This document shows, one piece after another, positions 43,156-52,754 of a stretch of DNA of 64,000 nt; positions within the stretch are counted from its first letter, which is position 1, and each line of letters opens with the position of its first letter. The notes under the pieces are model-generated. The model was given only the letters and a program-made list of their open reading frames with translations, did not search any database and was not told the DNA's origin. Source of the DNA: Spirosoma panaciterrae DSM 21099 (GTDB taxonomy: Bacteria; Bacteroidota; Bacteroidia; Cytophagales; Spirosomataceae); contig NZ_KB893184.1 in NCBI RefSeq assembly GCF_000374025.1, positions 62,001 through 126,000 on the forward strand, given 5' to 3'. Position numbers and translations under genes: made by a program.

Positions 43156-45108
43156 TTGAAAACACAGGCCCTTCGCTGCTGGGTATTGGGGGTGTTTGTC
43201 GGCTGTATAGCCAGACAGCCAGCCGCTGCGCAAGCCGATTCAGACACGACGAATCGATTGACGAATACAGTATCGCTTTCAGCGGTGACTGTGCGGGCTA
43301 TTGCGCCTGAACGGTTCCTGGCCGGACAGAAAATTCAGCGTATCGATTCCACAACCTTGCTTCAATTTCGGTTTGCGTCGCTCACGGATGTGTTGGCACT
43401 GAATACGCCATTGGCATTTAAAAACTACGGTCCCGGACAACTGGCAACGGTATCGTTTCGGGGCACATCGGCCAATCATACGGCCGTACTCTGGAATGGT
43501 ATCAATATTAATCAGCCTAATCTGGGGCTAACTGATTTTTCGACGCTGCCCGTTGCCGGTTTTGATCGATTGGCCGTCCAGTACGGTTCTGCCTCCAGTG
43601 CGGTCGGTTCCGATGCGGTAGGGGGAAGTATTTTGCTGGGAAATAGTCCCAGTTGGCAACCAGGGATTCGGCTGACCGCTGGCCAGCAGATTGCCAGCTT
43701 TCGGAACAATCAGACGCAGCTTGGAGCGCAGTACGCATCGCCTTTAGGTGCCAACTGGAAACTGTCAGGTAAGTCGTTAATTTATCGCTCACAGCTCAAC
43801 AACACCTATCCGTATACCGAACGACAGAACTATTTTCTGGAGCCATCGACAACCGCACAGCGCGGACTTAGTCAGGATTTGTATTTCCTGCACAGGAATG
43901 GTCGACAGGTGTCGGTTCATGTCTGGCTCACCGACAACGATCTGATTCAGTCGCCACAGGATACCCTTGCCCGCGAGCGAACCCAGACACAATCGGCCCG
44001 ATGGCTGGCTACATACGAAGCGGATCGAACCACTATTCGACTTGGCTGGATTCGCGATGTACTGGATTATGCGAAAGGCAATATAAACAATCCTAGCCAC
44101 ACGCAAACCGACCGATTCATTAGCCGGGTTGAACGGGAGTTTGCTTTCAAATCGACGCAAAATTACCAGTTAACCCTTCGGGCCGGGGGCGAATGGTCGC
44201 ATTACTGGACCCGCACGGATGGCTATGGGGGTCTGTTGATCGAGGAAGATCGGGCCGATCTGTATGCCCTGTTTCGTTTCCAGACGACGCGATGGCTGCT
44301 ATCGGCCAATGTTCGGCAGGCGTTTGTGACACGGTTCAATCCACCGCTTACGCCATCATTGGGGGCTGAATATCAGCTTTTACAGCACAAGCGCTTTACG
44401 CTTACGGGTAAAGGAGCCATAAGCCGGAGTTTCCGCGTACCAACCTTGAATGAACGATACTGGGTTGGTTTAGGTAATCCAGACCTTCTGCCCGAAGACG
44501 GCCTTAATCTGGAAGCAGGCCTGGCCACAGCAGGCGCTTTGTCGGAGCATCTGAACCTGATGGCGGAGCTGACGGCGTATCGGAATCGGGTAAACAACTG
44601 GACCTACTGGAATCCGGCGGTAAATTACCACGTCGAAAATCTGCAACTGGTTGTGGCGCGGGGACTTGAAGTGACTACGGGCTTGACCTATAGGCAAACA
44701 GCCTGGAAAGCGGGCATACGGATAAGTTATGCCTTTACACGTTCGTCGCAGGAGCGGGCATATGATACGTATTCGCAGGATATACTTGGTAAGCAACTCG
44801 TATATGTGCCCATGCATTCGGGTACACTGAATGCCTATATACAGCGGGGTCAAACGCGGCTAAGTGTGCAAATGCAGGCTAATTCACGTCGGTATACCAC
44901 CTTCGACAATAGCCAGTTCTTCAAAGGGACACTGTTAACCAATGTACTGTTGGAGCATACGGTCAACTGGCGGTTTATGCCTGTTCGGATACAGGGCCAG
45001 GTGAATAATGTGTTCGATACACTGGTGCTGGGCGTAAAGCGGAATGCGCTGCCCGGCCGAAATGGAGCCATCAATCTGATTATTAATTTTCCTTCTCATA
45101 TACAATGA
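43156..45108 (+). CDS. btuB: BtuB-like TonB-dependent cobalamin receptor
   Basis: About 650 residues. A start at TTG 43156 gives signal MKTQALRCWVLGVFVGCIAR; TTG at 43132 is also possible, and no ATG fits. Plug domain: SLTDVLALNTPLAFKNYGPG, TVSFRGTSANHTAVLWNGIN, and VGSDAVGGSILLGN. A beta-barrel follows, with the last strand INLIINFPSH. It imports a siderophore-like ligand across the outer membrane; the riboswitch directly upstream makes cobalamin the ligand. The next gene overlaps by 4 bp. Confidence 0.9.
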   Translation: MKTQALRCWVLGVFVGCIARQPAAAQADSDTTNRLTNTVSLSAVTVRAIAPERFLAGQKIQRIDSTTLLQFRFASLTDVLALNTPLAFKNYGPGQLATVSFRGTSANHTAVLWNGININQPNLGLTDFSTLPVAGFDRLAVQYGSASSAVGSDAVGGSILLGNSPSWQPGIRLTAGQQIASFRNNQTQLGAQYASPLGANWKLSGKSLIYRSQLNNTYPYTERQNYFLEPSTTAQRGLSQDLYFLHRNGRQVSVHVWLTDNDLIQSPQDTLARERTQTQSARWLATYEADRTTIRLGWIRDVLDYAKGNINNPSHTQTDRFISRVEREFAFKSTQNYQLTLRAGGEWSHYWTRTDGYGGLLIEEDRADLYALFRFQTTRWLLSANVRQAFVTRFNPPLTPSLGAEYQLLQHKRFTLTGKGAISRSFRVPTLNERYWVGLGNPDLLPEDGLNLEAGLATAGALSEHLNLMAELTAYRNRVNNWTYWNPAVNYHVENLQLVVARGLEVTTGLTYRQTAWKAGIRISYAFTRSSQERAYDTYSQDILGKQLVYVPMHSGTLNAYIQRGQTRLSVQMQANSRRYTTFDNSQFFKGTLLTNVLLEHTVNWRFMPVRIQGQVNNVFDTLVLGVKRNALPGRNGAINLIINFPSHIQ

Positions 45109-46163
45109 AAAAGCAATGGACCAAATCAATGGTAGTTGGGCTGGTAGCCCTGAGTGTCTGGAACTGTAAGACATCAGATCCCGAACCAACTCCCTATGAA
45201 TCAGGGGTCTTTATTCTCAACGCAGGTAACTTTTCCAGTAATAACGGGAGTGTTTCGTTCTTATCACGTACGAGTCAGACTGTTGCGACCAATATTTTTC
45301 AGACAGCCAATCCATCACTGGTACTGAGTGGAGGGGTACAGGGATACACCGAAGTCAATGGGAAAGGGTTGATTCTGGTCGACAACAATACGGCAGGGCA
45401 GGATAAGGTTGAGATTGTCGACTATGCGACCTTCAAATCGCTGACTACGTTAAAATCACCAGACATTGAAAATCCTCGTCAGGTTATTCAGGTTGGTCCC
45501 AATAAAGCCTATATAAGTTGCTGGGATGTATCGGGCGATTTCAGTGCGGGGACATTCTATAAAGATCCGGGGTATATCGCCGTGGTCGATTTGAACACCC
45601 GCACTGTCACGAAGAAAATTCCGGCGGTCAAAGGTGTGGAAAATATGGTGGTTGCTGGAACAGAAGTGTTTGTTGGAAGTAATGCATATAGCGGAAGCAA
45701 TACGCTGATGGTCATTGATTTGGCTACTGATGCCGTCAAGGAGCGCATTGATTTTGGATCGACACCCGAACCTATCGCGCTTGACGCCAACAACAAGCTG
45801 TGGATTAAGGCGGGTAAAGATCTGGTACGGGTAAATCCTGCCACTCGATTTGTGGAGCAGCGGCTAACCTTTTCGGCCACACCGGGTTCGGTCGTGATTA
45901 GCACCGACAAACAGGCCTTTTACTATACGTTGAGTGGCAAAACCTATCAGATTTCGATTAATGCTACGAATGCTACAGGAAATGTTCTGATTCCCCGGTC
46001 GTTCAGTACACTAGGGGTAGATCCCCAAACGAAGCGAATTTACGGTACTCAAAATCCTCTTCTGTATACGCAGGCGGGTTACGTGATACGCTATGAATCA
46101 TCGGGCGCACTGGTCGATTCCGTAAAGGCTGAAATTGCACCTTCGGGCTTCTACTTCCGATGA
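45105..46163 (+). CDS. BtuG-like beta-propeller surface lipoprotein
   Basis: 352 residues with a lipoprotein signal (MVVGLVALSVWNC) and repeated beta-propeller blades of the YncE/DUF5074 type (YIAVVDLNTRTVTKKIPAVK, LMVIDLATDAVKERIDFGST). In Bacteroides, the propeller BtuG sits beside BtuB and captures cobalamin on the cell surface. The same place in a cobalamin-riboswitch operon suggests the same job here (inference). It overlaps btuB and the next gene by 4 bp each. Confidence 0.82.
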   Translation: MKKQWTKSMVVGLVALSVWNCKTSDPEPTPYESGVFILNAGNFSSNNGSVSFLSRTSQTVATNIFQTANPSLVLSGGVQGYTEVNGKGLILVDNNTAGQDKVEIVDYATFKSLTTLKSPDIENPRQVIQVGPNKAYISCWDVSGDFSAGTFYKDPGYIAVVDLNTRTVTKKIPAVKGVENMVVAGTEVFVGSNAYSGSNTLMVIDLATDAVKERIDFGSTPEPIALDANNKLWIKAGKDLVRVNPATRFVEQRLTFSATPGSVVISTDKQAFYYTLSGKTYQISINATNATGNVLIPRSFSTLGVDPQTKRIYGTQNPLLYTQAGYVIRYESSGALVDSVKAEIAPSGFYFR

Positions 46164-46867
46164 GTCGACAGCGGGCAATCATGAATTGGAGCGGAGGTAA
46201 AGATTCGGCACTGGCGCTGTATCATAGCCTCCGCTCTGGAGAGTGGGCCATAGAAGGACTGCTTACATCGGTCAATGAACGATATGGTCGGGTAAGTATG
46301 CATGGGGTTCGGGTCGGGCTCCTGGAGTTGCAGGCCGAGCGTCTGGGGTTGCCCTTGCATACGTTACAGTTGCCAGAAACCGTTTCGATGGACGAATACA
46401 ACACCCGGATGTATGACGTTTTGCAACCGTTGCATCGGCAGGGGGTTACGCATGCCATCTTCGGCGATATTTTTCTGGAAGATTTGCGCAACTACCGGGA
46501 AGGCCAACTGGCAAAGGCAAATCTGACAGGCGCATTTCCACTCTGGAAACGGAAATCAACTGATCTTGTTCGCGAGTTTGTTGAGCTGGGATTCCGGGCC
46601 GTTCTGGTCTGTATCAATGAAACCTGCCTGCCTGCCGAGTTTCTGGGTAGGGAGTTGGACATGGACTTGCTGAACGACTTGCCAAAACAGGTTGACCCCT
46701 GCGGAGAAAACGGTGAATACCATTCGTTTGTGTACGACGGCCCTATTTTTTCAGAGCCTATTTCGTTTCAAAAAGGCGAAGTTGTCCGGCGAACGTACCT
46801 ACCTTCCGCTACTGCTGACCGGGCCTGGGATAATGAGTTTTGGTATCTGGATCTTTCGCTGGTTTAG
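46160..46867 (+). CDS. DUF71/Dph6-related ATP pyrophosphatase, B12-linked
   Basis: 235 residues. PP-loop motif MNWSGGKDSALALYH at the start and the DUF71 signature GENGEYHSFVYDGP near the end. Relatives make diphthamide in eukaryotes, but a bacterial subgroup has been predicted by comparative genomics to act in B12 salvage. Its translational coupling (4-bp overlap) to the btuB and btuG-like genes under a cobalamin riboswitch fits the latter. Reaction unknown; amidation of a corrinoid intermediate is possible. Confidence 0.85.
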   Translation: MSRQRAIMNWSGGKDSALALYHSLRSGEWAIEGLLTSVNERYGRVSMHGVRVGLLELQAERLGLPLHTLQLPETVSMDEYNTRMYDVLQPLHRQGVTHAIFGDIFLEDLRNYREGQLAKANLTGAFPLWKRKSTDLVREFVELGFRAVLVCINETCLPAEFLGRELDMDLLNDLPKQVDPCGENGEYHSFVYDGPIFSEPISFQKGEVVRRTYLPSATADRAWDNEFWYLDLSLV

Positions 46868-46918
46868 TGTCTATCGTGGAAAGGTGTGGCTTGGTAGTTT
46901 ACGAATGCCAATAGGCGG

Positions 46919-47470
46919 TTAACAGAGATGCGGTTGCTGGCAGAAGCGGTAAATGCGTTCCCGGCTACGCTTTAGCCGCATTTTAACCGCACTAGGTTTT
47001 ATGTTGTAGGTGTGGGCAATGTCGTCAATGGTCCTGCCTTCTTCGTACTTCATCCGTAGGATCGACTGCTCGTCCGTCGAAAGGGTTTCCAGGGCCTGCC
47101 TGACCAATTGGAGTTTTTCTTCCTGTATATGATTGTCTTTTGTATCGATCATGGATTGTTCATGATCTTCAGTAATAGACGTAACATTCATCCGCTTCGA
47201 TAGGCGTATCTGATCGGCGCAGTGGTTGAAGGCAATGGAATAGAGCCAAGTGGAGAAGGTGGATCGTTCCTGAAAGGCATTGAGCTTGGTAAATGCTTTC
47301 AGGAAAATATCATGGGTAAAATCTTCGGCTTGCTCAGAATGTCTGGTCATTTGAAGACATTGCTGATACACTTTGCCAACATAACGATTATATAAAGTTT
47401 CAAAACAGTGGTCGGGTTGATTGAGTAGGTGGACCCGAATCATTTCTTCATCGGATAAAGAGTTTTTCAT
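46919..47470 (-). CDS. ECF-type RNA polymerase sigma factor A
   Basis: 183 residues with sigma region 2 (CFETLYNRYVGKVYQQCL, FTHDIFLKAFTKLNAF, FSTWLYSIAFNHCADQI) and region 4 (LSTDEQSILRMKYEEGRTID, IKPSAVKMRLKRSRERIY). Alternative sigma factor of the sigma-70 ECF class. No anti-sigma gene is adjacent. A 133-nt part (47205-47337) is nearly identical to the second sigma gene at 48912, while flanks differ. Confidence 0.92.
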   Translation of the reverse strand: MKNSLSDEEMIRVHLLNQPDHCFETLYNRYVGKVYQQCLQMTRHSEQAEDFTHDIFLKAFTKLNAFQERSTFSTWLYSIAFNHCADQIRLSKRMNVTSITEDHEQSMIDTKDNHIQEEKLQLVRQALETLSTDEQSILRMKYEEGRTIDDIAHTYNIKPSAVKMRLKRSRERIYRFCQQPHLC

Positions 47471-47624
47471 AGGATAATAGACAAGTAGTAGTTACATTTT
47501 AGGAAATAAATTTCAAAATAATATTAATTTTTGTTTTTGTTTTTTTGAATCGGTATATTATATCGATTATAATTTATTAAACGGTTTTGTGAACTGGTTA
47601 ATAAGTTAATAGCGTGGTTTGTAA

Positions 47625-47897
47625 TCAATTCAACGCGTTCTGCCCCATTTGTCTTGCGATAAATTGCAGACTACGGGCTTGCCTATCGGGCGTACGGGCG
47701 TCAAAAGCCAGTTTTTCAACGCTTGATTGAGGAAGTATCCAGCCTTGCATATCTGGGTTCCATTCACTGGAGCAACGCATAATCTCCTCAAAATCAGCTT
47801 CGCTCCATTTTTCGAGTGCATACAATTCTGCCAGTCGTTTTTGTTGATAATGAAGGATTTGAGTTACTTCTTTAGGAATTGACTGATTCATTTTCAT
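47625..47897 (-). CDS. Small uncharacterised soluble protein
   Basis: 90 residues (MKMNQSIPKEVTQILHYQQK) with Trp-rich center (EKWSEADFEEIMRCSSEWNP, MQGWILPQSS). No family recognised. It lies upstream of sigma factor A on the same strand, separated by about 150 bp of AT-rich DNA. Confidence 0.5.
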   Translation of the reverse strand: MKMNQSIPKEVTQILHYQQKRLAELYALEKWSEADFEEIMRCSSEWNPDMQGWILPQSSVEKLAFDARTPDRQARSLQFIARQMGQNALN

Positions 47898-48325
47898 AGC
47901 ACATTTATACCCTTGTCCTGAAAAGGCACAAGCAAATCCAACGCCAAACAGATATACGTCTGATTGTTAGTTGCCTATTCTTTAGCCTGGAACAAGCCTA
48001 TCAAAAAACAGGCCACCACCCAGCCGATGAACATGTAAGACTGATGAAGCCCAAAAAGTAACATGTAGGAGAAAGTGATAAATGAAAGCTCTTTCTCGAC
48101 TCAATCAAGGCTTACATCGGCTGTTGTCGTGCATGATTATAGGTAGGGTTTGGTGAGGGTGTTGATGAAGAACAAATACTTCAGAGTAGGTTAGTGGACT
48201 ATGTATACTAACGGATTTAACCTGCCTGTTATCGTGTGAATACAACTCATTATGTATTCTGGGTGGCATTTTGTAGGGTAAGGGTCCAATTTGGGTACGC
48301 ATTAATCGCTTAAGTGCTTGTAGGA
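47898..48325. other. intergenic region without a firm gene
   Basis: Only small candidates: a hydrophobic 29-residue minus-strand frame (47975-48064, MLLFGLHQSYMFIGWVVACF ...) and a 24-residue plus frame at 48082 preceded by AGGAG. Neither can be supported beyond this. No repeat or RNA recognised. Confidence 0.4.
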
Positions 48326-48553
48326 ATGTTACCTGGAAAAATATACAGACTGGTGATCGCGCTATGTATACTAGCCAGTTTCTTAGTGGGCTTTATACTA
48401 TACTGCGGATTCCTCATCCATTGGGTACAGGCTATTTTATATAACGATAGTGACCATTTGTCCATTCAGTTTGTTACAGAAACGCTCTTTCTGATACTAT
48501 ACACGGTTTTGGGTATACGGTTCTGCCGACGGAAGATCGATGGTTTTAGCTGA
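48326..48553 (+). CDS. Small membrane protein
   Basis: 75 residues from ATG 48326 (MLPGKIYRLVIALCILASFL); GTG 48314 is possible. Two hydrophobic segments (LVIALCILASFLVGFILYCG and ETLFLILYTVLGIRF) with basic ends. No family recognised; expressed status uncertain. Confidence 0.4.
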   Translation: MLPGKIYRLVIALCILASFLVGFILYCGFLIHWVQAILYNDSDHLSIQFVTETLFLILYTVLGIRFCRRKIDGFS

Positions 48554-48911
48554 TGAATAGCCCAGATCAGTATCCCTTCACCAATATGATCGCTGCCCTC
48601 CTCTGAAGGAATCGTTCATTTCGGTGTACGATCAGCCAGGATTTTAGGATAAATACAGGGCGTTCTGAATGGGCTATATGAGCCCAGTTGAGGCTGAGCG
48701 GGGAAAAACTGTATTTTATAGTATGTGTCTGATTATAAAATCTTTAGCTAGGTATTTTTAGTCTTGTTTAGCTGATTTCGCTCAGACGGGCTTACCACTT
48801 AATATATTTTTAGTATCCAACTTAAGCGCTTGTCGTCATAGTCTCACTATTTACAAAAACCCATAAATGCAATGAAAGGTAATTCACATGTAGCGCACAG
48901 ATTCTTTTTAG
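48554..48911. other. intergenic, no gene seen
   Basis: AT-rich leader region of sigma factor B. I see no gene, RNA or strong repeat. Confidence 0.5.
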
Positions 48912-49460
48912 ATGAATACGTTATTGACAGACGAGGAAATGATTCGGCAATACCTAGGTAGCCACCCTCAGAAGTGCTTCGAAACGCTTTATGGCCGTTA
49001 TGTAAACAAAGTATATAGACGTTGCTTGTCTATGACCAAAAGTACTGAGCAGGCCGAAGATTTTACCCATGATATTTTCCTGAAAGCATTTACCAAGCTC
49101 AATGCCTTTCAGGAACGATCCACCTTCTCCACATGGCTCTATTCCATTGCCTTCAACCACTGCGCCGATCAGATACGTGTCGGCAAACGGTTTGTCGCTT
49201 CTTCTGCGGAAGAGAGTTTAAGGCATGACATTGCCGACGAACAGGAGTCGGTGTCTCATGAAGAAGCCGTTGTATTTGTAAAGCAGGCAATGGCAACCCT
49301 ATCGGCTACAGAACAAGCCTTGCTGCAGCTAAAATATGAACAGGATATGAGCATTGATGAAATTGCCCGAATTTATCAGTTGACGCCCAGTGCCGTTAAA
49401 ATGCGCCTGAAACGAAGTCGGGATAAAATCTACCAACTGTATCAGCGGCAATCAGCTTGA
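48912..49460 (+). CDS. ECF-type RNA polymerase sigma factor B
   Basis: 182 residues, paralogue of sigma factor A (46919-47470) in opposite orientation. Region 2: CFETLYGRYVNKVYRRCLSM then the shared block FTHDIFLKAFTKLNAFQERS; region 4: LSATEQALLQLKYEQDMSID and LTPSAVKMRLKRSRDKIY. Outside the shared block the proteins are clearly diverged. It overlaps the convergent next gene by 9 bp. Regulon unknown. Confidence 0.92.
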   Translation: MNTLLTDEEMIRQYLGSHPQKCFETLYGRYVNKVYRRCLSMTKSTEQAEDFTHDIFLKAFTKLNAFQERSTFSTWLYSIAFNHCADQIRVGKRFVASSAEESLRHDIADEQESVSHEEAVVFVKQAMATLSATEQALLQLKYEQDMSIDEIARIYQLTPSAVKMRLKRSRDKIYQLYQRQSA

Positions 49461-50924
49461 AGCTGCCTGCTCTTCAACCTGCTGTTGGCGAACCTGCTGG
49501 CCGATAGGTACGTATTCAATTTCGCAGGGATAGCCGAATAAACAGTTGGCTTTGATTTGTTCGGCTACCCGCTCCGGTACCATAGCCTCCCAACCATCTT
49601 CACCTTGCTGAATCATTTCCAGCACATGGTCGGTGGAGATGTGCAGGTGCTGTTCTTTATAATCGGTTATATCCTCGATCTTATCATTGCGGACCAGATA
49701 CTGGAATAAAGGTTCCAGCGTAGGAGGGAGCTTAAACTCGTTGCAGGTGTAAATGGCTCCTTCCTTAAGCGTTGGATAAACGAAAAGCTTCACTTTCCGA
49801 CTGAACAATGTGGCAAAAGACTCCAGAATACCACCCGGCAGAAATTCGTAGTGGCTTTCCTCGAAAATGTACTCCAGGTTGGGAATCCCAATAACCAGAC
49901 CAATTTTTAATCGGGTCAGGCGGGCCAGATACGCTACCAGTTTATAATATTCCAGGTAATTGGAAATCATAACCGCCTGACCCATAGAACATAGGATGTC
50001 AACGCGATCCAGGAAGTCTTTCTCGTCGATGCCCTGTTCGTTTGCCTTTAGGTTGTGCAATGTCAGCTCGGCTAAAGAAACAACACGGTTTTCGTCTACA
50101 TCGGGCTCATCCTTAAACTGCTTTAACCCATTTTCGATCATGTCTAACTGCACGTTCGTCAGAGGGCGCAGGCGTCCCCGCATTACGAGGATGTGTTTTT
50201 TATAAAGCGCTTCCGAAGGCTGCAATACCTGTCCATCCGGCCCGAACAAAGCGGCATCGGTAAAGCCATTTTTGACCAGATGCAAACTCATTAACCGATT
50301 ATCAACCTCCATAAAGTCGGGGCCGCTAAATCGGATCATGTCAATCTGAATTCGTTCGGGAGCCAGATCGTCCATCAGCGACAGAACAAGCGTTTCGGGC
50401 GATTTGGCGTAGTAGTAGCACCCATAAATCAGGTTTACGCCAATAACACCCAGCGCCTGCTGTTGCAAGATATTTTCATTGTCGAGCATTCGGACGTGGA
50501 TGATCACGTCGTTATACCCTGACTGAGGGTTTAGCTGAAACCGACAGCCAATCCAGCCGTGTGCCTCATTCGTTTTCTGATAATTAAGCGCAACAACGGT
50601 ATTGGCAAAGGCAAAGAACGTAGTGTCGGGGCCCCGTTTTTCGGCCAGTCGCTTTTCAAGTAAGCTATACTCTTTGTTGAGCATTTTAACCAGTCGCGAC
50701 TCCACTACATACCGGCCACTTTCTTCTACGCCATAAATGGAGTCACTAAATGTCATGTCATAAGCCGACATGGTTTTGGCAATGGTTCCCGATGATCCAC
50801 CGGCCTTAAAAAACATAGCTGCCGTTTCCTGGCCTGCGCCAATTTCGGCAAACGATCCATAGATGCGACGATCAAGATTGATTCGTAATGCTTTCTGTTT
50901 GGTCCCTATATTCTTCTCGTACAT
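49452..50924 (-). CDS. Conserved Bacteroidota protein of unknown function
   Basis: 490 residues. The N-terminus MYEKNIGTKQKALRINLDRR and FAEIGAGQETAAMFFKAGGS, then TIAKTMSAYDMTFSDSIYG, mark a family found widely in Bacteroidota. I recall inconsistent database names for it (for example as an adenylyltransferase or TonB receptor) that the sequence does not support. No signal peptide, no membrane helix. The C-terminus is Gln-rich (GQQVRQQQVEEQAAS). Probably cytoplasmic; role unknown. Confidence 0.75.
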   Translation of the reverse strand: MYEKNIGTKQKALRINLDRRIYGSFAEIGAGQETAAMFFKAGGSSGTIAKTMSAYDMTFSDSIYGVEESGRYVVESRLVKMLNKEYSLLEKRLAEKRGPDTTFFAFANTVVALNYQKTNEAHGWIGCRFQLNPQSGYNDVIIHVRMLDNENILQQQALGVIGVNLIYGCYYYAKSPETLVLSLMDDLAPERIQIDMIRFSGPDFMEVDNRLMSLHLVKNGFTDAALFGPDGQVLQPSEALYKKHILVMRGRLRPLTNVQLDMIENGLKQFKDEPDVDENRVVSLAELTLHNLKANEQGIDEKDFLDRVDILCSMGQAVMISNYLEYYKLVAYLARLTRLKIGLVIGIPNLEYIFEESHYEFLPGGILESFATLFSRKVKLFVYPTLKEGAIYTCNEFKLPPTLEPLFQYLVRNDKIEDITDYKEQHLHISTDHVLEMIQQGEDGWEAMVPERVAEQIKANCLFGYPCEIEYVPIGQQVRQQQVEEQAASS

Positions 50925-50966
50925 GGTATTGTAGCGAATTGGCTGATGATAAAGTTACAGGATAAA

Positions 50967-51001
50967 ACAGCAAAAGCAGCCCTGGAAGCCGCTTTTGCTG
51001 T
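50967..51001 (-). terminator. terminator of the S41 protease gene
   Basis: Arms ACAGCAAAAGC ... GCTTTTGCTGT (50967-50980, 50988-51001); the minus strand continues with TTTTATCC. Confidence 0.75.
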
Positions 51002-51104
51002 AAAATAATCCAATTTTAACCGTTTTCAACAGCAGCTTTTTTCATAAGAAATTATGTCGATAGAAGCCTATCTGACTATAACTAAAAAACATCCTGCAAT
51101 TGTA

Positions 51105-52568
51105 CTATTGCTGACTTAGGATGTCCGTAACAAACATATTCCCTCCGCCAGCTTTACTGTCGATGGACGAGCCAATAGGGGCAACTTCGCTGTCGGTCGA
51201 TGCGGCCCGGCGAGCCATACGCGTACCCGTTATCTGGAAAATAGCTTCGCCCAGCAAGGGTTCTGTCAGATCGCCCAACGCTTTCCAGTTATTTTTGCGA
51301 GGGTCGGGCTCCGTTACTCGTACGGTTGGTGTGAACCCTCCGGCATAATCCGTAAAACCCTGCGCATTGGCCGATTTAAAGGTAATGGGCTGAATCCCCC
51401 ATTTGATCTGGCCTGATTTATCGGAAATGGTAATCGACCCTACGTTTTTACCCACCGTTGTGGTCCCAATTGTATTGACTGTCATAAACGGTTTCAGCCC
51501 ATTGATTACCAACTCGCTGGCTGAGGCCGTACTTCCGGTGGTCAGAATGAATACTCGGCTCAGGTTCGCGCCAATAGCAGTTGACTTGGTTAAAAAGTTT
51601 TGATTGTTCCAACCCTTACCGTATGTCTTGTCGTTCTCGTCGGTAACGATGCTGTTCCATTTCTGGGTGTAGTATACTTTCGATGCATCGATATTTTTAC
51701 CGATCAGGCTCGCCAGATTAGTGGATGAACTAACATAACCGCCCCGGTTATATCGCAGATCAAGAACCAGTTCGTTAACGCCCTTTTGCTTGAATTTGCC
51801 AAAGATCGACTCCATTTTAAGATCGTATGTATTGTCGGAGGTGCCATCAGCTTTGTTGATGCCCTTAACGAACTGATTGTAAACAACATAGCCAATCGTC
51901 TTATTGCCTATGGTATAGGTAGTATCGAGCAGAAAAGGATCTGACTGAAACACAACGGCATTGATCTGTTTGGTCTGGTCACTATCGGTCAGGTTACCAT
52001 TTACAAACGTAGCAAACCCAAATACATATGAATCGGCATTACTGGAAAGCAGCGTTTGGTAGTTGGTCCCTGTCAGCGACTCTCCGTTCACTTTTGAAAT
52101 TACATCGCCCCGTTTGATGCCTGCCTTCGCAGCGGGCGAACCCGGTTGTACGTAAAGCACCACAGCAATGACACCTGTGTTCGATGCATCCCGATAATAC
52201 AGACTATATTCCATCCCGGTCGTTTTCGACTGTCCATTCAGCGAGGCTTTCAAATCGTCAGCACTTTGCTGAATCCAGGAGAACCGATCCCTGTCGGTAT
52301 TAGCCGTATTGTTTCGGTCGTATAGAAGGGTTAGAAAATATTTATCGGGCGTTAACGAGGTATCGGTCGTAGCCGGGATTTTGTCATTCCAGAAGTAATA
52401 ATGCTGCATGTTTGCCAGTACCCAACTGTTTACCTCACCATTGCCAATGGCTGCCGATGATGTAATGATCGATGGTGTCACCTCTGTATTTTTTTTACAG
52501 GAGGTCACCAAAAACGCGCCAGCAACCAGCCAAAGAAGTGCCGCTCGCCCGATGGGAAATACATTCAT
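51105..52568 (-). CDS. S41 family C-terminal processing-type peptidase lipoprotein
   Basis: 487 residues from ATG 52568 (52586 also possible). Lipoprotein signal MNVFPIGRAALLWLVAGAFL then VTSC. A PDZ domain (VQPGSPAAKAGIKRGDVISK) precedes the S41 tail-specific protease core: DLRYNRGGYVSSST, catalytic Ser in TTGSTASASELVINGL, and Lys in VGKNVGSITI. Cell-envelope protease, substrate unknown. Ends in a Rho-independent terminator. Confidence 0.9.
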   Translation of the reverse strand: MNVFPIGRAALLWLVAGAFLVTSCKKNTEVTPSIITSSAAIGNGEVNSWVLANMQHYYFWNDKIPATTDTSLTPDKYFLTLLYDRNNTANTDRDRFSWIQQSADDLKASLNGQSKTTGMEYSLYYRDASNTGVIAVVLYVQPGSPAAKAGIKRGDVISKVNGESLTGTNYQTLLSSNADSYVFGFATFVNGNLTDSDQTKQINAVVFQSDPFLLDTTYTIGNKTIGYVVYNQFVKGINKADGTSDNTYDLKMESIFGKFKQKGVNELVLDLRYNRGGYVSSSTNLASLIGKNIDASKVYYTQKWNSIVTDENDKTYGKGWNNQNFLTKSTAIGANLSRVFILTTGSTASASELVINGLKPFMTVNTIGTTTVGKNVGSITISDKSGQIKWGIQPITFKSANAQGFTDYAGGFTPTVRVTEPDPRKNNWKALGDLTEPLLGEAIFQITGTRMARRAASTDSEVAPIGSSIDSKAGGGNMFVTDILSQQ

Positions 52569-52754
52569 AAAGATGTGTTGATGCATTGTTTAGGTTCTTA
52601 GTATTTAACGAAAATTATGCCTAAATGATTTACTGAAAGCTCGTTAGGCGCTTATTTTTCATTCGGTAAAATGAAACCTTGAGAACCTGATGAACACCAG
52701 CGTACATAAACTTTTGCCTGGCGTTCGTTGTGTCCTCGCAGTTTCCTGAAGATT

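Noticed and set aside
48082..48156. 24-residue ORF with an AGGAG upstream
   Set aside because: Too short, no recognisable features, and Shine-Dalgarno sequences are weak predictors in Bacteroidota.
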